NCBI GenBank assembly: GCA_017411835.1
Contig: JAFQPG010000007.1
Span: 20,264-84,263 of the forward strand
DNA: 64,000 nt
Source of the DNA: Ruminococcus sp.
GTDB lineage: Bacteria > Bacillota > Clostridia > Oscillospirales > Acutalibacteraceae
Direction: 5' to 3'
The position numbers and the translations under genes are program-made. Each line of letters opens with the position of its first letter. Positions within the stretch are counted from its first letter, which is position 1. Below the pieces are notes generated by a model that was given only the letters and a program-made list of their open reading frames with translations, did not search any database and was not told where the DNA came from. Of the stretch, positions 55,536-63,978 are shown in pieces.

Positions 55536-56396
55536 TCAACAACCCCTTTCATAAAATGCGTCTGCGATTTTTGCAAAGTCAGAAAGTTCTAACTGTTCTG
55601 CCCTGGTACTTCGCTCAATTTGAACATCGTCTAAAACTTCGTTGACTAAAGCTTTTGAAATGCCCATAGTACAAAGTGTATTTGACAAGGTTTTTCTTCG
55701 TTGAGCAAAAGCGGCTTTAACAACTCTGAAAAACATTTTTTCGCTTTTTGTGTCCACCCTCGGCTTACTTGATATATCAAGTCTAATAACTGCCGAGTCT
55801 ACCTTTGGTGCAGGCATAAACGAACCTGAGCTTACGTGAAACAAGAACTTCGGCTCGCTGTAGTAGTTAACCGCAACCGTAAGCGCCGAGCTATCCCTGC
55901 TTGCAAGCTTTGCACAAATACGCTGTGCCGCCTCTTTTTGAACCATAACGGTAATAGACTCAATCGGCAGTTTTTCTTCAAGCAGTTTCATTATAACAGG
56001 CGATGTAATATAATACGGCAGATTTGCGCATACTACAACGTGCATATTTTTAAACTCGTCTTCAATAAGCTTGTGCAAATCTATCTTTAATATATCTTCG
56101 TTAATAACTTTAAAATTACTGTGCTCTGCCATAGTCTCTTCTAGTACAGGCATCAGTCTTTTATCAAGCTCAATGCTGACCACCTTGTCTGCACGAAGAC
56201 AAAGCTCGTGGGTAAGAACGCCAAAGCCCGGACCAACTTCGATTACGCCGACACCCTCTGTTGCGCCACAAAACTCTGCCATACGCGGACACACCGACGG
56301 ATTAATCAGAAAATTCTGACCAAGCGCTTTTGAAAAAGTAAAGCCATGACGACTAAGCAAATCTTTAATTGTCAGAATGTTAGTAAGATTATCCAT
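55536..56396 (-). CDS. rsmA: 16S rRNA dimethyladenosine transferase
   Basis: A 286-aa SAM enzyme (KsgA) that dimethylates A1518/A1519 in helix 45 of 16S rRNA. 'SKALGQNFLINPSV' is at the start, the SAM loop 'VIEVGPGFGVLTHEL' is near residue 49, and the catalytic motif 'CANLPYYITSPVIMKLL' is near 122. The C-terminal domain is present. The gene overlaps the end of the RsmF-type gene by 8 nt. Confidence 0.96.
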   Translation of the reverse strand: MDNLTNILTIKDLLSRHGFTFSKALGQNFLINPSVCPRMAEFCGATEGVGVIEVGPGFGVLTHELCLRADKVVSIELDKRLMPVLEETMAEHSNFKVINEDILKIDLHKLIEDEFKNMHVVVCANLPYYITSPVIMKLLEEKLPIESITVMVQKEAAQRICAKLASRDSSALTVAVNYYSEPKFLFHVSSGSFMPAPKVDSAVIRLDISSKPRVDTKSEKMFFRVVKAAFAQRRKTLSNTLCTMGISKALVNEVLDDVQIERSTRAEQLELSDFAKIADAFYERGC

Positions 56397-57762
56397 TTAA
56401 ATTCCTTAAACCCTTCGGGTACTTATTTTTCAGCATACCACCTACGGCTTTTGAAAAGCCAAGCGGTATATCCATAACGCAAACACAGGTATAGCCTTTA
56501 AGGCTTTTATCAGCCTCAATCTCTTCCCCATGTAGAAATTTATACAGCCTTTTGTCGTTTATGTCAAGATTTACGACATTTTTCGCGCTTTGCATTTTGC
56601 ACGCAGTAAAGGCATTATGACAAGGCTCGTAGCGATTACCTTTTAAAACCGCAACCTCAACGCCCATTTTGATGACGTTTATTTTTCTTAAATCGAAATT
56701 TAAATCGAGCAGTTTTTCCATCTCGCATGTTAGAGCGTATACCCTCTCGCCTATACTATATAAATTAGTATATTCGTCTTCTTTAAAAATCTGTGCTAAA
56801 AAGTCGTACGCTGACTTGTCCGCTTTTTTCATTACCGGCGGTACATTTTTCTTTTTATTTTTCTTATTGTATGTATTTACGACTTCGTTATCAGGTGAGT
56901 AGTTTTTTCTAAATTTTGCGGCAAAATGCCCCTCGCCACCATCCATCGGAAAAATACGCTTTGCAAACTCGAGCGTGCTTCTGCCAAAATCTTCTTTGCT
57001 ATCAATAAGCTCGAATTCAGGATTTTGCTGTAAAAAGCGTTTGACCACGCCTTCGTTTTCTTCATACGAAAAAGTGCAGGTTGAGTACACAAGCTCACCG
57101 CCTGCTTTCAGCGACTCTTTTGCGCTGTTTAATATGTTAAGCTGGCGATTGGCACACGCGCAAACATGCTCCACACTCCACTGACTTTGAGCGTCCTTGT
57201 CTTTTCTGAACATTCCCTCTCCACTACAAGGAGCATCGACTAAAATTTTATCGAAATAGCCTTTTAGCATCGGGCATAAATTTTCAGGAGAGGTTGAAGA
57301 CACAACAGCGTTTTTCACGCCCAAGCGCTCTAAATTCTGGAGCAGGATATTTGCACGACTTTTAACGATTTCGTTAGACCACAAAAGTCCCGTACCGCAA
57401 AGTGCAGACGCAATCTGCGTAGTTTTCGAGCCCGGTGCCGCGCACAAATCAAGAACTCTATCCCCTTTTTTTACATCAAGCATAGTAACCGCCGACATAG
57501 CAGACGGCTCCTGCAGATAAACAGCTCCTGCGTGGTGAAACGGGTGTGTGCCGATATGCTTTTCGTCATTTTCGATATAGTAACCGTCTTTGCAAAACGG
57601 GGTTTGTTTTGTTTTAAATGGTAAAAGCTGTAAGAGCTTTTCTTTGTCCGCCTTTAAGGTATTTATCCTAATACCTCGAAAAGACGGCTCGTCCATACTT
57701 TTTAAAAATGCGTCGAAATCTTCCTTTAGTAAATCACGCATTCTATTTAGAAAATCATTCAT
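56389..57762 (-). CDS. rsmF: RsmF-type 16S rRNA m5C methyltransferase
   Basis: A 457-aa NOL1/NOP2/Sun-family RNA cytosine-C5 methyltransferase. SAM motif I is 'VLDLCAAPGSKTTQIASAL' near residue 107. The two catalytic cysteines are in 'LVDAPCSGEGMFRKD' near 175 and 'VYSTCTFSYEENEG' near 228. The C-terminal domain with 'LNLDINDKRLYKFLHG'-like sequence (here 'VVNLDINDKRLYKFLHGEEI') is the PUA-like RsmF part, which favours RsmF over RsmB. ATG 57762 has AAGGAT upstream; a longer frame to 57831 runs into the divergent gene and is rejected. Confidence 0.9.
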   Translation of the reverse strand: MNDFLNRMRDLLKEDFDAFLKSMDEPSFRGIRINTLKADKEKLLQLLPFKTKQTPFCKDGYYIENDEKHIGTHPFHHAGAVYLQEPSAMSAVTMLDVKKGDRVLDLCAAPGSKTTQIASALCGTGLLWSNEIVKSRANILLQNLERLGVKNAVVSSTSPENLCPMLKGYFDKILVDAPCSGEGMFRKDKDAQSQWSVEHVCACANRQLNILNSAKESLKAGGELVYSTCTFSYEENEGVVKRFLQQNPEFELIDSKEDFGRSTLEFAKRIFPMDGGEGHFAAKFRKNYSPDNEVVNTYNKKNKKKNVPPVMKKADKSAYDFLAQIFKEDEYTNLYSIGERVYALTCEMEKLLDLNFDLRKINVIKMGVEVAVLKGNRYEPCHNAFTACKMQSAKNVVNLDINDKRLYKFLHGEEIEADKSLKGYTCVCVMDIPLGFSKAVGGMLKNKYPKGLRNLNG

Positions 57763-57814
57763 AAGTATAATCCTTAAATATGTGCTCATAATATTCTCAA
57801 GGGAGGTGCAAATT

Positions 57815-57994
57815 ATGAGCAACCAGTACAATAATCAGTCAAACAACCAGAACAAAAACAATAGCAATAATTCTAACAACCAGAATAGAAATCAGAATAA
57901 CAATTCTAGCAATCAGAACAGAAATCAGAATAACAACTCTAACAATCAGTCAAACAATCAGAACAGAAACCAGTCAAATAATCAGTCAAGATAA
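57815..57994 (+). CDS. Asn/Gln-rich low-complexity small protein
   Basis: A 59-aa protein made almost entirely of Asn, Gln, Ser and Arg, in repeats such as NNQNRNQNNNS (residues about 20-50), starting 'MSNQYNNQSNNQNKN'. There is no hydrophobic segment. GGGAGGTG lies 7 nt before the ATG, so translation is likely. Composition recalls gamma-type small acid-soluble spore proteins or coat-associated Q/N-rich proteins, but no diagnostic motif is present, so the role is not assigned. A hairpin follows the stop. Confidence 0.65.
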   Translation: MSNQYNNQSNNQNKNNSNNSNNQNRNQNNNSSNQNRNQNNNSNNQSNNQNRNQSNNQSR

Positions 57995-57998
57995 GTTG

Positions 57999-58026
57999 AT
58001 GCAGTCCCGGGAAATTGGGACTGCAT
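57999..58026 (+). terminator. Hairpin after the Asn/Gln-rich gene
   Basis: Perfect 10-bp stem ATGCAGTCCC/GGGACTGCAT with an 8-nt loop, five bases after the stop codon. No U-tract follows, so it may act as an mRNA 3'-end stabiliser rather than a terminator. Confidence 0.5.
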
Positions 58027-58049
58027 ACATAGATAAAACAAATATAAAA

Positions 58050-58709
58050 TCAGTAACCGAGCTTTTCGCCAACGATTATGACTTTGATTCTCTCTTTATG
58101 GCGTTGCTGTGCACAAACAACATAGTTACAGCAAATTCTGCCGTCACCTCTACAGCCGTCACACATAAAGCTACCATCACTGCCACACGACAAGCATTCG
58201 CCTGCGTTTTCGCAGTACGCGCCTGTGTGCAGTCTTTTTGTATTTGGTGGTGCGGCTTTAGTCTTTACTCGATAAACCGCCTCGTCAAAGTTCTTTACTA
58301 TTTTATTATATCCGCAAACTACAATAACGCTCTTTGGTCCGTATAAGATTGCAGAAACGCGGTTAGAATTTCCGTCAACATTATAAAGCTCACCGTGCTG
58401 AGTAACAGCATTTGAGCTTGTAAGATAAACATCAGCAAAGTATGCTTCACGCATTAATTCCTCTGCTTCTTCTTTTGATTGTGCCTGACTTCTGTCAACA
58501 TAGTTATAGTTGCCTGATTTTACAGCCTCAATAACGCCGGTTTCTTTTAAAGTTTCAGAACCGCCGTTTGTAACGGTGTCGCCCTCATTAATAAAAGACA
58601 AAACCTTTTTTAGCGCTTCGTCTTTTGTTTCGCAGTAAAAGGCGAGCATATTGTTTCTTTGCAAATTTGCAATAGTCTTTTCAATTATTTTCATATCCGG
58701 TGTTTTCAT
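58050..58709 (-). CDS. LUD-domain protein with Cys-rich C-terminus
   Basis: A 219-aa protein with the LUD fold (PF02589, LutC/YkgG-like): 'INEGDTVTNGGSETLKETGV', 'ADVYLTSSNAVTQHGELYNV', then 'DGNSNRVSAILYGPKSVIVV'. LUD proteins act in lactate utilisation in some bacteria. Here no LutA/LutB partner is nearby. The C-terminus (about 165-205) holds nine or more cysteines ('CENAGECLSCGSDGSFMCDG'), which may bind metal or Fe-S. Stand-alone copies are frequent in Clostridia and uncharacterised. GGAGGTAA precedes the ATG. Confidence 0.85.
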   Translation of the reverse strand: MKTPDMKIIEKTIANLQRNNMLAFYCETKDEALKKVLSFINEGDTVTNGGSETLKETGVIEAVKSGNYNYVDRSQAQSKEEAEELMREAYFADVYLTSSNAVTQHGELYNVDGNSNRVSAILYGPKSVIVVCGYNKIVKNFDEAVYRVKTKAAPPNTKRLHTGAYCENAGECLSCGSDGSFMCDGCRGDGRICCNYVVCAQQRHKERIKVIIVGEKLGY

Positions 58710-58776
58710 CGTTTACCTCCGCTTTTACAAATATTTAGCAATATAATATGTATTATACAGCCATTTTTTACATATT

Positions 58777-59325
58777 TCAAGCACCAGGCTCTACAAACGG
58801 AACACCAAAATAATCGGCAATGCTTTTTGAAAAATTACGTGCTATGTTATCTATATTATCTCTGATAAACTGAGCATCCTCAACGTTGTCGTGATACGCC
58901 ACCTCCGCAAGCACCGCGGGGGCTTTTGTTCTGCGCGTTTCTGCAAGCGATGTGGTTGCAACTGTTTGTATCCTGTCATCAAGCGGATATACCTCTTTAT
59001 AATTCTCTTTCAGAATATTGGCGAACTGTTCTCCATTAGACGAAGTCGGGTAATAGTAAAACTCTACTCCCCTGACATTTCCAGAATTTGCTTGACCGGC
59101 GGCATTTGAATGTATCGCAAAATGCAAGTCAAAGTCGCCTGCATTTGACTGCGCAATCGCCTGCGACAGGGTCTGGGTCGGTGTGTTTCTCTCGAAGTCA
59201 ATTCCCGATGCTCTTAAATACGGCTCCATCGCATCGGCAACTAAGTTCATATAGTATTCCTCATTTCCTCCGCCTACATAAGGGTTAAACTCCTGTAGCG
59301 ACGGGCTCAAAAAAACTCTCGGCAT
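58777..59325 (-). CDS. N-acetylmuramoyl-L-alanine amidase family protein (Amidase_3-like)
   Basis: A 182-aa protein resembling zinc amidases that cut the MurNAc-L-Ala bond. Visible blocks are 'RVFLSPSLQEFNPYVGGGNE', 'LHFAIHSNAAG' (metal His), 'RGVEFYYYPTS', and 'APAVLAEVAYHDNVEDAQFI' (catalytic Glu). The first zinc His of the normal DxGHGG motif is absent (LSPSLQEF). There is no signal peptide or wall-binding domain, so export would need another route such as lysis or the mother cell. Such short amidases occur in Clostridia and their phages. AGGAGG region precedes the ATG. Confidence 0.8.
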   Translation of the reverse strand: MPRVFLSPSLQEFNPYVGGGNEEYYMNLVADAMEPYLRASGIDFERNTPTQTLSQAIAQSNAGDFDLHFAIHSNAAGQANSGNVRGVEFYYYPTSSNGEQFANILKENYKEVYPLDDRIQTVATTSLAETRRTKAPAVLAEVAYHDNVEDAQFIRDNIDNIARNFSKSIADYFGVPFVEPGA

Positions 59326-59423
59326 ATAGTCCTCCTTAGCGTGTGTAAAAGCGATTTTGCAAAATTTTGCTCTTTTACCAATAGATTATATGAAAAAAAT
59401 TTCAAAAAAATTCCAAAAAACTC

Positions 59424-59452
59424 TTTACAAACGATTTGATGTCTGCTATACT
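59424..59452 (+). promoter_or_regulatory. Promoter of perR-rubrerythrin
   Basis: TTTACA (59424-59429), 17 nt, TATACT (59447-59452), 49 nt before the perR ATG. Confidence 0.65.
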
Positions 59453-59460
59453 AATGACAG

Positions 59461-59483
59461 AAAACAGGAATGATTACTGTTTT
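59461..59483 (+). promoter_or_regulatory. Inverted repeat at the perR transcription start
   Basis: AAAACAG (59461-59467), 9-nt gap, CTGTTTT (59477-59483), a few bases downstream of the -10 box. The position suits an autoregulatory operator. It is not a close match to the Bacillus Per box. Confidence 0.4.
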
Positions 59484-59500
59484 TCAAGGAGGTGACCAAT

Positions 59501-59884
59501 ATGAAAGGTCACAATTACAGTTCTAAACGAGAGGCTATATTCAAGACGATAGCAAGCACGAAGTCCCACCCGAGTGCTGCTTGGGTTTACGAACAGCTCA
59601 AAGATGAGATACCAAACTTAAGTCTTGGTACTGTGTACCGAAACATCTCGCTCTTTAAAGAGCAGGGTAAAATCATCACGGTAGCCAATGTCAACGGTGA
59701 GGAACGAATCGACGCAGATACCTCTGACCACGCACATTTTGTTTGTGAAGCATGCGGAGGCGTTTACGATTTAATTCAAAGCGAGCAATCGCCTTTAGAA
59801 AAAGAGCTTTCTCAAAAAGGATTTGTTATCAAAAGAAAAAATGTTGTATTCCACGGCACTTGCAGCGGATGCACAAAAAATTAG
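59501..59884 (+). CDS. perR: Fur-family peroxide regulator PerR
   Basis: A 127-aa metal-dependent repressor of oxidative-stress genes. The winged-helix part has '[20 protein letters not shown]' and '[19 protein letters not shown]'. The structural Zn site is given by 'CEACGG' and 'CSGCTKN'. '[20 protein letters not shown]' supplies His ligands of the regulatory site. Its pairing with a rubrerythrin 25 nt downstream matches PerR rather than Fur or Zur. ATG 59501 is chosen, with AAGGAGGTG upstream. Confidence 0.88.
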   Translation: MKGHNYSSKREAIFKTIASTKSHPSAAWVYEQLKDEIPNLSLGTVYRNISLFKEQGKIITVANVNGEERIDADTSDHAHFVCEACGGVYDLIQSEQSPLEKELSQKGFVIKRKNVVFHGTCSGCTKN

Positions 59885-59909
59885 TATCATTATTTTGGAG
59901 GTTATTATT

Positions 59910-60449
59910 ATGAAATGGGTATGTCCAGTATGCGGTTACGTTCACGAAGGAGACGTAGCACCAGAAGTTTGTCCGGTATGTAAGGTACCAGGCGAGAAAT
60001 TTAACAAAATGGCTGATGAAGAGGGCTTTGCTTGCGAACACGTTGTTGGTATCGCAAAAGATGCCCCTGAAGATATTATCATGGATTTAAGAGCTAACTT
60101 CGAGGGCGAATGCAGCGAGGTTGGTATGTATCTTGCAATGTCAAGAGTTGCTCACAGAGAAGGCTATCCTGAAATCGGTCTTTACTGGGAAAAAGCAGCA
60201 CTTGAAGAAGCAGAGCACGCTGCTAAATTTGCTGAATTACTCGGCGAGGTTGTAACAGACTCAACAAAGAAAAACTTAGAGCTTAGAGTAGACGCTGAAA
60301 CAGGCGCTTGTGCAGGCAAGCTTGACCTTGCTACAAGAGCAAAGGCTTTAGGTCTTGATGCTATTCACGACACAGTTCACGAAATGGCAAAGGACGAAGC
60401 AAGACACGGCGCAGGCTTTAAAGGCCTTCTCAAGAGATATTTTGGTTAA
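59910..60449 (+). CDS. Reverse rubrerythrin (NADH peroxidase family)
   Basis: A 179-aa non-haem iron peroxidase that reduces H2O2 (and O2) in anaerobes. A rubredoxin domain comes first ('[10 protein letters not shown]', '[11 protein letters not shown]'), then the four-helix di-iron domain with '[20 protein letters not shown]' and '[17 protein letters not shown]', and the final '[17 protein letters not shown]'. The rubredoxin-first order marks reverse rubrerythrin, known to be repressed by PerR in Clostridium. ATG 59910 has GGAGGTTATT upstream. Co-transcribed with perR. Confidence 0.93.
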   Translation: MKWVCPVCGYVHEGDVAPEVCPVCKVPGEKFNKMADEEGFACEHVVGIAKDAPEDIIMDLRANFEGECSEVGMYLAMSRVAHREGYPEIGLYWEKAALEEAEHAAKFAELLGEVVTDSTKKNLELRVDAETGACAGKLDLATRAKALGLDAIHDTVHEMAKDEARHGAGFKGLLKRYFG

Positions 60450-60454
60450 AACAG

Positions 60455-60490
60455 ATGCAGGAAGGCGACACCGTCTTTCTGCATTTTTTT
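60455..60490 (+). terminator. Terminator after rubrerythrin
   Basis: Stem ATGCAGGAAGGCG/CGTCTTTCTGCAT with two G-T pairs and loop ACAC, followed by T7. Confidence 0.85.
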
Positions 60491-60532
60491 CTTTAATATT
60501 TGCAAATATTAAAAAGATTGGAGGATAATAAA

Positions 60533-60952
60533 ATGAAAAAATTATTAGTTTTAGCACTTGTACTTGTGCTTACATTCACCATCGCAGGTTGTTCAACTAA
60601 CGCTCAAAGCGGTGCAAACCTTGATATAGCTGACGTTACTGAAACAGTCACTGCAATCGAAACACAACCACCAACACAACCTAAAACAGAAGAAGTAACC
60701 ACCGCTCCTACACAGGCTCAAACACAAGCGAAAAAGGACGAAAACATCGGTGAGAAAAAAGCAAAATCAATCGCTTTAAAGCACGCAGGCCTAAAAGAAT
60801 CTGAAGTAAGCGGACTTTATGTAGAGCTCGACTACGATGACGGCGTGCTCAGATATGAAGTTGATTTCAGACAGGGCCAGATAGAATACGATTACGATAT
60901 AGATGCTAAAACAGGCGATATCCTCTCCTACGATAAAGATTACGACGACTAA
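60533..60952 (+). CDS. PepSY-domain lipoprotein
   Basis: A 139-aa lipoprotein (lipobox TIAGC, Cys18) with a Thr/Gln-rich linker (about 30-70) and a single PepSY domain: 'EKKAKSIALKHAGLKESEVS' followed by 'YEVDFRQGQIEYDYDIDAKT' and 'GDILSYDKDYDD'. PepSY domains are often inhibitory or chaperone-like modules of extracellular proteases. ATG 60533 has GGAGGATAAT upstream. Single-gene unit between two terminators. Confidence 0.85.
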   Translation: MKKLLVLALVLVLTFTIAGCSTNAQSGANLDIADVTETVTAIETQPPTQPKTEEVTTAPTQAQTQAKKDENIGEKKAKSIALKHAGLKESEVSGLYVELDYDDGVLRYEVDFRQGQIEYDYDIDAKTGDILSYDKDYDD

Positions 60953-60964
60953 TATAAAAAGCTT

Positions 60965-60996
60965 AACCCCATCAATTATTGATGGGGTTGTTTTTT
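60965..60996 (+). terminator. Terminator after the PepSY lipoprotein
   Basis: Perfect 10-bp stem AACCCCATCA/TGATGGGGTT with a 5-nt loop, followed by GTTTTTT. Confidence 0.88.
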
Positions 60997-61056
60997 ATAA
61001 GCAAAATGATATAATCATAAGTAGATTAAATAAGCTACCATAAAGGAGTGCATAAA

Positions 61057-61440
61057 ATGCTAAATACAGGAATCAAAAACACTATTACAATCACAGTAAA
61101 TAACGACAAAACCGCAAAGGCTATGGGCAGTGGCACGCTCGATGTTTTTGCAACCCCTGCGATGGTAGCCCTTATGGAGCAAACAGCGGCAGAAAGCGTA
61201 CAGCCTTTCTTAGATGAGGGTGTTACAAGTGTCGGTACAAAAATAAATGTTGAGCATCTATCTGCTGACCCTTTGGGGATTGAAATCACCTGCGAAAGCG
61301 AGCTTTCAGAAATCGACGGCAGAAAGCTTTGCTTTGAAATTATTTGTAGCGACAAATGCGGTATAGTCGGCAAAGCTTACCACGAGCGTTTCCTCATAAA
61401 ATCAGAAAGCTTTATGAACAAAACAAACGCTAAATTATAA
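61057..61440 (+). CDS. Hot-dog-fold thioesterase (FlK-like)
   Basis: A 127-aa protein of the fluoroacetyl-CoA-thioesterase-like family. Landmarks are 'MGSGTLDVFATPAMVALMEQ' with 'TAAESVQPFLDEGVTSVGT' and 'INVEHLSADPLGIEITCESE', which carry the Thr/Glu/His pattern of FlK relatives. It probably hydrolyses an acyl-CoA thioester; fluoroacetate is not implied. ATG 61057 has AAAGGAGTG upstream; a GTG 9 nt earlier is not needed. Single-gene unit. Confidence 0.85.
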   Translation: MLNTGIKNTITITVNNDKTAKAMGSGTLDVFATPAMVALMEQTAAESVQPFLDEGVTSVGTKINVEHLSADPLGIEITCESELSEIDGRKLCFEIICSDKCGIVGKAYHERFLIKSESFMNKTNAKL

Positions 61441-61461
61441 TTTGATATAAAATTTTTATCT

Positions 61462-61493
61462 AAGACAGCATCTTTTTCGGTGCTGTCTTTTTG
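61462..61493 (+). terminator. Terminator after the thioesterase
   Basis: Stem AAGACAGCA/TGCTGTCTT with a 10-nt loop, followed by TTTG. Confidence 0.8.
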
Positions 61494-61527
61494 TTACGCA
61501 GTTGTATATTTATCTTCTTACACACGC

Positions 61528-61556
61528 AAAAAAGCTCGGGATAAACCCGAGCTTTT
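61528..61556 (-). terminator. Terminator after the amylase gene
   Basis: Perfect stem AAAGCTCGGG/CCCGAGCTTT with loop ATAAA. On the minus strand it is followed by TTTGCG; T-rich on the plus side too. Confidence 0.8.
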
Positions 61557-61578
61557 GCTTTTATATATTAAGGAAATA

Positions 61579-63978
61579 TTATTTGAGATATGTCTGACCT
61601 GTTGGGCCTACAGCGCCGGTAATGCCTGTAAAGCCTGATTCGCAGCATACGTAAACTCTCATATTACCCTTACCAACGTTAGATACAGTAAGTGTACCGT
61701 TTGTTACCTGCTTAACATCGCCTGTGATAGCATCGATGTATTTGCCGTTTGGAAGGTTTTTAAATGTTGCGCCGTCTGTAACGGTAACGCAAGCGAGAGA
61801 GTCGATTCCTTCACTTGCATCAGTATATCTCTTGATATAAGCCATATTGCCTGATACATAGTTAGAAGAAACTGTGTACTGACCCTTTTGGAGTGCAGGA
61901 ATAGCACGTCTTACAGCATTTAACTTCTGGATGTGCTTAGCAAGTGGGTAGTTAAGAGTATCAGCAACTTCACCTGTAGCTGTGTACTCACTAAAGTCAG
62001 TAGCATTAACAGTACCCTCAAGATAGTCACCAAAGTATGCTCTACCTGTCTGCGAGAGTGGCTTGTTAGGACCTACGTCGATAACAACGCCCTTCTGGAA
62101 CTCAACCTCACCGCCGTAGTAAAGACAAGGAATACCACGGAATGTAAACATAAGGTTTAAGTTCTCAGCCCAAGTCTGAGTACCGCCTGCAAATCTGTTA
62201 GCCTGACCGCCGTCAGGAGAGTAGTCGTGAGACTCAACATATACAACGTTCCAAGTAGAGTCGTTGTAGTATTTATCAGAAGACTTACCGATATTAAATG
62301 CGCCGGAAGCAGAGTTGAAGCACCAGTGCATCTGGAAGTCGATAGCGCCCATACCCGAACTCTTTGAATAGTCAGGTGTGTGGTATGTGATACCATTTAA
62401 GAATGCGTTATCTGATGTAGGCTGTGAGCTTACATTGTCGTACTTTTTGTAGTGGTCAAATGTAAGGTTCATATTTTCGTTAATCTCTTCAGCAGTAGCG
62501 TTTACATTTGAGTTCCACTTGCTTGAAAGCGATGTGTCAGGTTCGTCCCAAGTATAGAACTGAACAGATTCACAAGCGTGGTCACGATACCAAACCTGTG
62601 AGTAACGACAGCAGATTTCGCCGAACATATAGAAGTTGTTGTTGCCAAATGCTTTAGCCGCATTGTTAAGCTGGTCGTTATACATCATATTAAGAGAAAG
62701 TCTTGAAATATGACGAACTGTATCAACTCTGAATGCGTCAACGCCCATTTCGATATAGTCGGTATATGTATCTGTAATATACTTAGCTACTGCAGGGTTT
62801 TCTGTATTAAGGTCAACACAGTCGCCTGCAATCTGACAGTACTTACAGGTCCAGTCGTCCCAGTTAAGGCTCTGGAAATAACCGGTATGGTAGTAGTTGT
62901 TAGCATTATACTTAGGGTCTGTAGAAATCTTATCCATTGAGTAGTCAACATCATCAGGATGTGTACCTGTTGAGTTGTTGGCACCAGCAGCAGATGAAGT
63001 GTTTTTCATCAGGTCAAGACGCTGTTTATACTGTACTTCCGGTTTCTGTGCCCAGTAATCTTCAGGCTTGGAAAGACCGAAAGAATCAAGCAGATAATCG
63101 GTAGGAACCATACATTCCTCAAGGTTAGCTAAATCAGCGTCCTCGTCCTTTTCAAACAGCGGACAGAAATAGCTTTCACCAAAGTTACCTGTATGCTGGA
63201 ATACAACGTCCTGAATAACCTTCATATCCTTATCGTGCGCAGCATCGATGAAATCCTGATAAGTAAAGTTTGAGCTCTCGTAACGTGAGTCAACTGTCGC
63301 AAAGTCCATTGCGTGGTAGCCGTGGTAGTCATAGCCCGATGCGTTTGTAACAACAGGAGTAATCCAAATTGCACTAAAACCTAAAGCTTTGATATAATCA
63401 AGCTTTTCAGCAAGGCCTTTGAAATCGCCACGCCATGCAGGGTCAGAGTCAGGGTTGTTAGCCTTTTGGTCGTCCCAGCAATGTACGTTGTTGCCTGTAT
63501 CACCGTCGTAGAAACGAGTTGTGATTACAAAGTAGATAGAATCTTCTCTTAAATCTGTGAACTCGTTGTCGATAGGAATATCAGGGTTTCTGTCTCTCCA
63601 TTTACCGTCTTTGTACCACCACTCGCCTGTTGTACGAGTAGTTTCAACAGAAATCTGACCATCAAGAGTAGTTGTACCGTTTGTAAATAACATATTGATT
63701 TTCTCAACATCTGAGAAATTATAGGTGTACCAGTTATCTCCGGTCTGATTTTTATCAAGTGTCATTTTAACACCCGGATAAGCAGTTGAGATATCATTTG
63801 GCAATGCATTCCAGTAGTAAACATAAGGAATGCAGTCCTCTGATTTAACATGAATTGTGATAGAGTTTGCAGAAGTGTCTGCGATGTCGGTCTCGGTTGC
63901 GTATGTAGAGATAACAGCAACTGATACGATTAACATTATACAAAGCACTACTGCCAATAATCTTTTAATTGTATTCAT
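61579..63978 (-). CDS. Secreted alpha-amylase-family glycoside hydrolase (GH13)
   Basis: A 799-aa exported starch-degrading enzyme (signal peptide about 1-28). Residues 30-125 look like a starch-binding module (CBM26-like, 'YVYYWNALPND'). The GH13 barrel has region I 'DVVFQH' (257-262), region II 'AFRVDTVRH' with nucleophile Asp419, region III 'MFGEIC' with acid/base Glu454, and region IV 'VESHD' (His583, Asp584). A C-terminal beta domain ends the protein. No dockerin or wall anchor is present, unlike the other secreted proteins here. AAAGGAGGT precedes the ATG, close to the window end. Confidence 0.92.
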   Translation of the reverse strand: MNTIKRLLAVVLCIMLIVSVAVISTYATETDIADTSANSITIHVKSEDCIPYVYYWNALPNDISTAYPGVKMTLDKNQTGDNWYTYNFSDVEKINMLFTNGTTTLDGQISVETTRTTGEWWYKDGKWRDRNPDIPIDNEFTDLREDSIYFVITTRFYDGDTGNNVHCWDDQKANNPDSDPAWRGDFKGLAEKLDYIKALGFSAIWITPVVTNASGYDYHGYHAMDFATVDSRYESSNFTYQDFIDAAHDKDMKVIQDVVFQHTGNFGESYFCPLFEKDEDADLANLEECMVPTDYLLDSFGLSKPEDYWAQKPEVQYKQRLDLMKNTSSAAGANNSTGTHPDDVDYSMDKISTDPKYNANNYYHTGYFQSLNWDDWTCKYCQIAGDCVDLNTENPAVAKYITDTYTDYIEMGVDAFRVDTVRHISRLSLNMMYNDQLNNAAKAFGNNNFYMFGEICCRYSQVWYRDHACESVQFYTWDEPDTSLSSKWNSNVNATAEEINENMNLTFDHYKKYDNVSSQPTSDNAFLNGITYHTPDYSKSSGMGAIDFQMHWCFNSASGAFNIGKSSDKYYNDSTWNVVYVESHDYSPDGGQANRFAGGTQTWAENLNLMFTFRGIPCLYYGGEVEFQKGVVIDVGPNKPLSQTGRAYFGDYLEGTVNATDFSEYTATGEVADTLNYPLAKHIQKLNAVRRAIPALQKGQYTVSSNYVSGNMAYIKRYTDASEGIDSLACVTVTDGATFKNLPNGKYIDAITGDVKQVTNGTLTVSNVGKGNMRVYVCCESGFTGITGAVGPTGQTYLK

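Noticed and set aside
57826-57993. Short tandem repeats considered as a CRISPR-like or microsatellite array
   Set aside because: The repeats are codon-phased Asn/Gln units inside a frame with a start, stop and ribosome site; there are no spacers.
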